NCBI GenBank assembly: GCA_963704535.1
Contig: OY969916.1
Location: forward strand, 4,960,001 to 5,024,000
Reading direction: 5' to 3'
Origin: G963704535 sp963704535
Lineage (GTDB): Bacteria > Chloroflexota > Chloroflexia > Chloroflexales > Roseiflexaceae
DNA: 64,000 nt
The notes beneath the pieces are model-generated. The model was not told where the DNA came from, did no database searches, and saw only the letters and a list, made by a program, of their open reading frames with translations. Each line of letters starts with the position of its first letter. Positions within the stretch are counted from its first letter, which is position 1. Of this stretch, positions 58,138 through 64,000 are shown piece after piece. The position numbers and the translations under genes were made by a program.

Positions 58138-59130
58138 ATGGCGAAGTACGCTGCGATTACCGGCTGGGGCATGGCCGTTCCTGAGCGAGTCCTGACCAAC
58201 GCCGAACTGGAACGTATGGTCGATACGTCGGATGAGTGGATTCAGACACGCACCGGGATTCGTGAGCGGCGTGTCGTCGGCCCCGGCGAATCTACCTCAA
58301 CCCTGGCGACGGCGGCAGGGCGCCGCGCGCTTGAGCACGCTGGGGTGGCGCCCGGTGCGATCGACCTGATCATCCTCGCCACCTGCACGCCCGATCGGCC
58401 GTTCCCCGCGACCTCCTGCACCGTCCAGGCTAACCTTGGTATCCCCAGGATCGGCGCCTTCGACCTTGCGGCGGCATGCAGCGGCTTCGTGTATGGACTG
58501 AATGTCGCCAACAGTATGATCCGCAGCGGCGCGGCGCACAATATCCTGTTCATCGCCGCCGATGTCTTTACGCACTACATCAACTGGAATGACCGCAATA
58601 CCTGTGTGCTGTTCGGCGATGGCGCCGGTGCGGTGGTCTTGCAGGCCAGCGAGGAGCCGTACGGCCAGCTTTCCTGCGTGCTGGGCGCCTCCGGTAAAGA
58701 CGAGGATCTCATGGCGGTCGAGGCCGGCGGGACGCGCCAACCCGCCACGCCTGAGTTGCTTGAGCAGGGGCACCAATATGTGACGATGCAGGGCCGCGAG
58801 ATTTTTAAGCTGGCCGTGCGCGGCATGTGCAATTCGTCGCTCCAGGCGATGGCCGAGGCCGGGATCGAAACCGCCGACATCGCGCTGGTCGTGCCGCACC
58901 AGGCGAACTTGCGCATCATCGACGCGACGGCCAAACGGCTTGAGGTGCCGTCGGAGCGAGTGTTTGTGAATCTCGACCGCTATGGCAACACCTCGGCGGC
59001 TACGATCCCGATCGCGCTGGTCGAGGCGGTCGAGCAGGGCCGGCTCAAGGATGGCGACTACGTGCTGCTGACGGCCTTCGGCGGCGGGCTCACTTGGGGA
59101 TCATCGGTGCTGCGCTGGGGCCGCCCGTGA
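58138..59130 (+). CDS. fabH: 3-oxoacyl-ACP synthase III
   Basis: 330 residues. Catalytic C114 in LAAACSGFVYG, H in PHQANLRI and N in RYGNTSAA form the KAS III triad. It starts fatty-acid chains by condensing an acyl-CoA with malonyl-ACP in the cytosol. About 180 bases separate it from rpmF; a GATTTTAGA/TCTAAAATC inverted pair lies there (58041-58119), a possible regulator site. Confidence 0.95.
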   Translation: MAKYAAITGWGMAVPERVLTNAELERMVDTSDEWIQTRTGIRERRVVGPGESTSTLATAAGRRALEHAGVAPGAIDLIILATCTPDRPFPATSCTVQANLGIPRIGAFDLAAACSGFVYGLNVANSMIRSGAAHNILFIAADVFTHYINWNDRNTCVLFGDGAGAVVLQASEEPYGQLSCVLGASGKDEDLMAVEAGGTRQPATPELLEQGHQYVTMQGREIFKLAVRGMCNSSLQAMAEAGIETADIALVVPHQANLRIIDATAKRLEVPSERVFVNLDRYGNTSAATIPIALVEAVEQGRLKDGDYVLLTAFGGGLTWGSSVLRWGRP

Positions 59131-59262
59131 CAAGATGACAAGGTGACAAGGTGACAAGGTGAAGTTCTACGTTCTCGTATCAACTCACCCCTTCACCCCC
59201 TCACCCCTTCACCTTCTCATCTTGTCATCTCGTCATCTCGTCATCTTGTCACGTTCTCCGTT
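59130..59262. repeat. Heptad hairpin (GTGACAA)
   Basis: GACAAGATGACAAGGTGACAAGGTGACAAGG mirrored by tandem CATCTCGTCATCTTGTCAC units about 70 bases on. Longest of the heptad hairpins. Confidence 0.75.
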
Positions 59263-59274
59263 GAAGGGTTAGAA

Positions 59275-60273
59275 TTGGGTACAGCTTACGTTTTTCCCGG
59301 CCAGGGCTCGCAGGTTGTCGGCATGGGGCGCGACCTGTACGAGCAGGTGCCGGCGGCGCGCGCCGTGTTCGATCAGGCCGACCAGATCGTCGGCCTACCA
59401 TTGTCGGAGCTGTGCTTCGAGGGGCCGCAAGAGCAGCTAACGGCCACCGAGAATGCTCAGCCGGCTCTGCTGACCGCCAGTGCCGCTCTGCTGGCCGCAC
59501 TGGCCACACTGGCCGACCAACCGTCACGCTTCGCTTCCCCGCAGGTGTCGCTCTCGTCAGGGCAGTTGGTATGCTTGTCGAACGGAGGGCCAGGGTTCGT
59601 GGCCGGCCATAGCCTGGGCGAGTTCTCCGCGCTCGTGGCTGCCGGCGCGCTCGACTTCGCGACGGCGCTGCGGCTGGTACGCCGGCGCGGCGAGCTTATG
59701 GCCGCCGCGCACGAGGGCACCATGGCGGCGATCATCGGGCTGGATGCGGAAACGATCGAGGAGATCTGCGGCGAGGTGACGGCAGACGACGGGCGCGTGG
59801 TGATCGCCAACTACAACTCGCCAGGGCAGCTTGTGATCAGCGGGGCGATGGCGGCGGTGGAGCACGCCGGGGTGCTGGCGAAGGAGCGCGGCGCCAGGCG
59901 TGTGCTGCCGATCCCGGTCAGTGCGGCGTTCCACTCGCCGCTCATGCACGAGGCGGCCAGGGGGTTGATCGCACCTGTCGGCGCCGCCGCGATCACCGAT
60001 GCGCATATAGCGGTTATCTCAAATGTCACCGCCGAGCCGCTTGTACGGGCAGAGGAGATTCGCAGCGAGCTGATCGCCCAGATCACCGCACCAGTTCGCT
60101 GGATCGCGTCGATTCAGCGCATGGCGGCCGAGGGTGTCGATACCTTCGTTGAGATCGGCCCCGGCAAAGTGCTGACTGGCCTGATCAGGCGGATCGTACC
60201 GGGGGCGCGGCTGGTCAACCTGAATAGTCTGGCGAGTATATGTGCCTTCCTTGAACTAGAGATTGGAGATTAG
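59275..60273 (+). CDS. fabD: Malonyl-CoA-ACP transacylase, with an internal insertion
   Basis: 332 residues from TTG 59275 (AACGGTT/GTTAG... no clear Shine-Dalgarno). YVFPGQGSQVVGMGRDL is the FabD start; the nucleophile is S113 in GHSLGE, with Q11 and H of the active site. Relative to E. coli (S92) there is a ~20-residue insert at about 80-106 rich in Ser/Gln. It loads malonyl groups on ACP. The heptad hairpin before the start probably displaced the normal leader. Confidence 0.88.
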   Translation: MGTAYVFPGQGSQVVGMGRDLYEQVPAARAVFDQADQIVGLPLSELCFEGPQEQLTATENAQPALLTASAALLAALATLADQPSRFASPQVSLSSGQLVCLSNGGPGFVAGHSLGEFSALVAAGALDFATALRLVRRRGELMAAAHEGTMAAIIGLDAETIEEICGEVTADDGRVVIANYNSPGQLVISGAMAAVEHAGVLAKERGARRVLPIPVSAAFHSPLMHEAARGLIAPVGAAAITDAHIAVISNVTAEPLVRAEEIRSELIAQITAPVRWIASIQRMAAEGVDTFVEIGPGKVLTGLIRRIVPGARLVNLNSLASICAFLELEIGD

Positions 60274-60322
60274 AGATTGGAGATTGACCTCTAATCTCCA
60301 ATCTCTAATCTCTAATCTCCAA
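60260..60322. repeat. Heptad hairpin (GGAGATT), overlapping the fabD end
   Basis: GAGATTGGAGATTAGAGATTGG mirrored by CTAATCTCCAATCTCTAATC. Its first units encode the last codons of fabD (LEIGD). Confidence 0.75.
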
Positions 60323-60330
60323 AATAATGT

Positions 60331-60377
60331 GAGCGGAGGAGACTGAGGGGGCAGCCCCCTCAAAACCCCCTTCTTTA
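60331..60377. repeat. AGGGG hairpin before the FabG-like gene
   Basis: GGAGGAGACTGAGGGGGCAG / CCCCCTCAAAACCCCC then TTCTTT; partial copy. Confidence 0.6.
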
Positions 60378-60383
60378 GTTTCT

Positions 60384-61130
60384 ATGAACTTCACCGGACA
60401 GGTAGCTATCGTCACGGGCGGCTCGCGTGGGATTGGGCGGGCCGTCGTCCGTATGCTGGCCGAGCGCGGGGCGCGCGTCGTCGCCGGGTATCTTGAGCGC
60501 GCCGACGCGGTCGCCGAGACCGTCGCGGCTTGCGCGGGGTTGCCTGGGGAAGTGCTGGCGCAGCAGGTCGACGTTCGCGAACGCGGCTCGGTCGATCGGC
60601 TATTCGAGGCGACACTTGGCCGCTGGCAGCAGCTTGACATCCTAGTGAACTGCGCCGGCATAGCCGCCTATGCGCCGATCGCCCAGGTGACGAGCGAGCA
60701 GTGGCGCGCGATCCTGGCGACCAACCTCGACGGTGTCTATGCGACGTGCAAAGCGGCGATTCGCCCGATGATGCGGCGGCGCTATGGCCGGATCGTCAAC
60801 GTGGCCGCGCTCCACGGCGCGGCCGGCGGCCCCGGCCAGGCCGATTACTCGGCCGCGACCGGCGCGGTGCTGGGGATCACACGATCGCTTGCCCGCGAGG
60901 TGGCCGCGTGGAGCATCACCGTCAATGCGGTCGCGCCGGGGCTGATTGAGACCGAGATGCTGGAGGTCGTTCCTGCCGAGCAGCGCGCGTGGGGCGAACA
61001 GGTGATCGCGCTACGCCGCTCCGGCCGGCCTGAAGAGGTGGCTGCGGCGGCGGTCTTTCTGGCCTCACCGCTGGCGTCGTATATCACCGGGCAGACGCTG
61101 ACGGTCGACGGCGGGTGGCGCATGGCATAG
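60384..61130 (+). CDS. fabG: FabG-like short-chain dehydrogenase lacking catalytic Ser and Lys
   Basis: 248 residues. Cofactor site VTGGSRGIGRA and NCAGIAAY are normal, and N114 is kept. The catalytic Ser position reads VNVAALHG (A141/A142) and the YxxxK motif reads Y155-S-A-A-T159, so Ser and Lys are Ala and Thr. The C-terminal half (APGLIETEMLEVVP, SPLASYITGQTLTVDGGW) is FabG-like. It follows fabH and fabD, where a ketoacyl-ACP reductase belongs. As written it should have little or no normal reductase activity; another FabG probably does that work. Confidence 0.82.
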   Translation: MNFTGQVAIVTGGSRGIGRAVVRMLAERGARVVAGYLERADAVAETVAACAGLPGEVLAQQVDVRERGSVDRLFEATLGRWQQLDILVNCAGIAAYAPIAQVTSEQWRAILATNLDGVYATCKAAIRPMMRRRYGRIVNVAALHGAAGGPGQADYSAATGAVLGITRSLAREVAAWSITVNAVAPGLIETEMLEVVPAEQRAWGEQVIALRRSGRPEEVAAAAVFLASPLASYITGQTLTVDGGWRMA

Positions 61131-61684
61131 CGATGCCCCAAGCACCGATCGCGAGAAAAGATACATCTGTCGTCGAGCTACTTCGCAGTCTCCTAAACGT
61201 CGCCCGACATTCAGCATGCGCCGTGCCAGCTTTTACGTTTAGGCATCGCTCATGTGCTCTGTGGCTACCAGCACTACAGCTTCCACAGTTTGAGCTTTGC
61301 TGAGAAGAACCTTGTTTGGGCTTACACAGCATCCGGCTGCTACATCAGCAGCCTGGCGCTTGCTTATCGAGTTCCCTGGCGATATTGCGGCCCTACTGCG
61401 CCTTTCGCTCGATTTACGGTCGTCCCCGTCCTCCTGACACCACTGGGGTTACGCCGCTTGCCTACTCCGAGGTCATTGTTCGACTGTTCAGGTGCATCTT
61501 TGCTGCGATGGTGGCTTGGGGCTTCGCACGCATGATAGCACCATGGGCGCGCTGGAGTCAAGACTTTAATCGCGTATTAACGATAAAAAGTGAAAATTGC
61601 TTGACCTTTTTGTCTTCTAGCCGCCTGTGAAGGCATGAGGCGACGGGCCGAAGCCGCGCGAGTGAAAAGAAAAAACCTTTGTGC
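61131..61684. other. Non-coding stretch without recognisable features
   Basis: About 550 bases with lower GC than the neighbours. Frames here are short and resemble no family. A TTGACC-like box lies near 61600. It may be the remains of a mobile element, but no inverted repeats or duplications are visible. Confidence 0.4.
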
Positions 61685-63157
61685 TCAATCGTTCAGCACG
61701 CGCCCCGCAACCGCGCGACCGGAGAGCAGCACCAGCGGGATGCCGCCGCCTGGGTGCGTCCCGCCACCCACGAAATACAGGCGCCGCACGTCGCGCGCCC
61801 GCAGCGGCGGGCGCAGAAACGCGGTCCAGGGGTGGTTGGACGCCAGGCCGTAGATCGCGCCGCCGGGCGCGTTATAGCGTTCCTGGAGGTCATCGGGCGT
61901 GATGATTCGTTCGTAGACGATATGCCGGCCCAGGTCTTCCAGGCCCATATACTCCAACTTGCGGATGATCAAGTCGCGATAGCCGTCGATCTCGCGCGCC
62001 CAGTTGACGCGCGGCCCCAGCGCCGGCGCATTGACCAGTACAAACAGGTTCATGTGCCCAGTGGGGGCGTGCTGCGTATCGCTGAGCGATGTCACACACA
62101 CATACACGGTCGGGTCGGGCGCCGGCACGCGTTTCTCGAAGATCGCGGCGAACTCGCGCTCGTAGTCGGCGGCGAAGAAGATATTGTGGTGGGCCAGGTC
62201 TTCGTAGAAGCGATCGACGCCCAGCAGCAGGATCACGCCGCTGCACGACAGCTCCAGCCGCGCCAGCCGCCGCGCCATCGCACGCTGATCGGGCAGCAGA
62301 TTCTGGTAGGCGTAGCGCGGGTCGGCGTTGACGACGATGGACTCAGCCTCCAGCCGCACTCCGCCGGCAACCTCCACGCCGCACGCCGCCCCGCCCTCCA
62401 CGACGACCCGTTCGACTAGGCAGCCGGTGCGAATCTCGACACCCAGCCGCAGCGCCAGGCGCTCCAGCGCCCGCGCCAGCTCATACATGCCGCCGCGCAC
62501 ATACCAGCCACCTTCGACAAACTCGATGTAGGCGATCAGATTGAAGGTCGCCGGGGCCTGGTAGGGCGAAGAGCCATTGTAGGTCGCGTAGCGGTTGAAC
62601 ACCTGGCGCAGGTGGGGACTGTGGAAGAAGCTCTGCACCGCCTGATCGACGGTACGAAACGAGTCGATCTTGAGCGTGTCGCGCAGCAGCGCCGGGCTCA
62701 CCAGATCGCGAACGCCGTCGAAGGGGTTCAGCAGGAACGGCTCGGCGACGGCCTCGTAGATCCGCGCGGCGTAGGCCATAAATCGGAAGAAGCCGCCGAC
62801 GTCGCCCGGAGCGAGGCGCGCAATCTGCTGGGACAGCAGCGGCAAGGTCTGCCAGGCGTCGAAGCGGGTGCGGTCGGGCCAGCGGTAGCGGCAGATCGGC
62901 TCGATCGGCACCAGCGTCAGCTCGTCGTCTAGGCTGGTGCCCGCGTCGGCGAACAGCGCCTGGAGCACCCATGGCATCGTCAGCAGCGACGGCCCGGTGT
63001 CGAAGGTGTAGCCGGCCTCGACAATCAGGTCGAGCTTGCCGCCGACCCGCTCATTCTTTTCAAGCAGCACGACCCGCCGCCCACGCACGGCCAGATGGAT
63101 CGCCGCAGCCAGCCCGCCCAGGCCCGCTCCTATAATGATGATCGGTCGCTCCGCCAC
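61685..63157 (-). CDS. CrtI-type phytoene desaturase/FAD oxidoreductase
   Basis: 490 residues from GTG 63157 (AAGGGCTAACC upstream). N-terminal Rossmann IIIGAGLGGLAAAIHLAVRG, YTFDTGPSLLTMPW and the C-terminal GGGTHPGGGIPLVLLSGR are the CrtI family signatures. Such enzymes desaturate or isomerise C30-C40 carotenoid backbones at the membrane surface. No crtB or other carotenoid gene is adjacent, so the exact step is open. It ends next to a sugar ABC permease gene reading the same way. Confidence 0.85.
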   Translation of the reverse strand: MAERPIIIIGAGLGGLAAAIHLAVRGRRVVLLEKNERVGGKLDLIVEAGYTFDTGPSLLTMPWVLQALFADAGTSLDDELTLVPIEPICRYRWPDRTRFDAWQTLPLLSQQIARLAPGDVGGFFRFMAYAARIYEAVAEPFLLNPFDGVRDLVSPALLRDTLKIDSFRTVDQAVQSFFHSPHLRQVFNRYATYNGSSPYQAPATFNLIAYIEFVEGGWYVRGGMYELARALERLALRLGVEIRTGCLVERVVVEGGAACGVEVAGGVRLEAESIVVNADPRYAYQNLLPDQRAMARRLARLELSCSGVILLLGVDRFYEDLAHHNIFFAADYEREFAAIFEKRVPAPDPTVYVCVTSLSDTQHAPTGHMNLFVLVNAPALGPRVNWAREIDGYRDLIIRKLEYMGLEDLGRHIVYERIITPDDLQERYNAPGGAIYGLASNHPWTAFLRPPLRARDVRRLYFVGGGTHPGGGIPLVLLSGRAVAGRVLND

Positions 63158-63159
63158 GG

Positions 63160-64000
63160 TTAGCCCTTGAGCGAGCCGGCCAGCAGGCCACGCAGGAAGT
63201 ACCGCCCCAGGAAGATATACAACAGCAGCGTCGGGAGCGCCGCCAGCAGCGCCCCAGCCATCTGGATGTTCCACTGGACGCTAAAGCTGCCGGCCAGGTT
63301 GTTCAGCGCGACGGTGATCGGCTGGACTTGCGGGTTGCTCATCAGCACGATCGCGAACAGGAACTCATTCCAGATCGAGGTGAACTGCCAGATGATCACG
63401 ACGATGAAGCCGGGCAGCGAGATCGGGAATAGCACATAGCGGTACACGCCCAGGATACCAGCGCCGTCGATCCGCGCGGCCTCGACCAGTTCGGTCGGGA
63501 TGCCGGCATAGTAGTTACGGAAGATCAGGGTAGTGATTGGAATGCCATAGACCACATGCACAAAGATCAGCCCTGGGATCGTGCCGTACAACCCAAGCAA
63601 GCGCATTGTCTGCACCAGCGGGATCAGGATCGCCTGGTACGGAATGAACATCCCGAACAGGATCGCCGGGAACAGCACATCGGCGCCGCGGAACTTCCAC
63701 TTGGCCAGCACATAGCCGTTCATCGAGCCGAGCATCGCCGAGATCAGCGTCGCCGGAACGGTCAACTGCATGCTGTTTCATGAAATTCTTGCCGATCCCT
63801 GGGATGGCTGTGTCCTCGTTGCCGAACCAGGCGTCGCGAAAGCTGGCGAGGCTGAAGCTTGTCGGCAGGTCCCACATCCGGTCCAGACTGACCTCGGTGA
63901 AGGACTTGAGGCCCGTCACAAGTAGCACATACACCGGCATCAGGTAGAACGCGGCGAACACCACGAGCGCCGCGTAGATTAAGACCCGGCTCAGGCGGAA
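63160..64000 (-). pseudogene. Carbohydrate ABC transporter permease (MalG-type), one frameshift, truncated by the window end
   Basis: Reading from the right edge, FRLSRVLIYAALVVFAAFYLMPVYVLLVTGLKSF is the first membrane part. At 63776-63778 one extra A (minus strand AAA for AA) shifts the frame from FMK... to SMQLTVPATLIS. The remaining ~203 residues continue as a MalG/UgpE-type permease with the EAA loop (ELVEAARIDGAGILGVYRYVLFPIS). It would import sugars with a binding protein and ATPase outside the window. A single-base homopolymer shift makes read error the first explanation. Confidence 0.8.

Noticed and set aside
61131..61684. Gene or IS remnant behind fabG
   Set aside because: Short frames on both strands without similarity I recognise, and no terminal repeats.

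Overview
ORGANISM. This is a GC-rich bacterial chromosome segment. The mix of genes, the Thr/Pro-rich extracytoplasmic proteins, the GerMN protein, the short EF-Ts and the very dense intergenic hairpin repeats suggest a filamentous Chloroflexota of the Roseiflexus/Kouleothrix type. That placement is inference from family resemblance, not from a marker-gene search. LAYOUT. 1-6.2 kb: the N-terminus of a MalT/LuxR-type regulator, an atypical radical SAM protein, then an Ile-type T-box leader and ileS. The T-box is split by repeats, and ileS carries six single-base frameshifts plus repeat insertions. 6.4-12.6 kb: a TIGR00725/LOG-like protein, two paralogous secreted clan-A glycoside-hydrolase-like proteins (the second frameshifted), an HD-domain protein, a small membrane protein and a single-domain response regulator. 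12.7-18.4 kb is an accessory island: tRNA-Arg and tRNA-Ser, gene remnants, a MazG-like protein, an EVE-domain protein, a bpsA-like gene cut by an IS5-family element, an ImmA-like/XRE pair and a MazEF-like toxin-antitoxin pair. 18.5-29.5 kb: LysE-type exporter, Mrp ATPase, methyltransferase, M24 peptidase, SdhA/NadB-like flavoprotein, an alpha/beta hydrolase fused to a cyclic-nucleotide-binding domain, an IS110-family element and glycogen synthase. 29.6-36 kb: housekeeping run rpsB-tsf-pyrH-frr-uppS-cdsA-rseP. 36-38 kb: a Cas4-like membrane nuclease encoded by two overlapping genes, two small conserved genes and bcp. 38.2-46.1 kb: a five-gene operon-like cluster of a coiled-coil protein, two BrxD-like P-loop ATPases, an SPFH/coiled-coil protein and an Lhr-type helicase. 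It looks like a reduced BREX-related defence or DNA-processing system lacking a methyltransferase and PglZ, and is my main candidate for an undescribed system. 46-55 kb: L-lactate dehydrogenase, two secreted proteins, a XisI-DUF2283-toxin-like cluster, a GerMN protein, a metallophosphoesterase and a class III aminotransferase overlapping an arginase-family enzyme. 55-61 kb: rsmD, coaD, a coiled-coil protein, then yceD-rpmF-fabH-fabD and a FabG-like SDR that lacks catalytic residues. 61.7-64 kb: a CrtI-type desaturase and a sugar ABC permease running off the window. CROSS-CUTTING FEATURE. Intergenic space, and several genes, are occupied by hairpins whose arms are tandem copies of a roughly 7-bp unit. 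The unit differs at each locus but the architecture is the same. A second family of about 50-105 bp hairpins carries the AGGGG/CCCCT core. Both families occur between genes, inside the T-box, and in frame inside ileS, the HD protein and the helicase. Eight single-base frameshifts were located, six of them in ileS. Several sit in homopolymers, so read error cannot be excluded.
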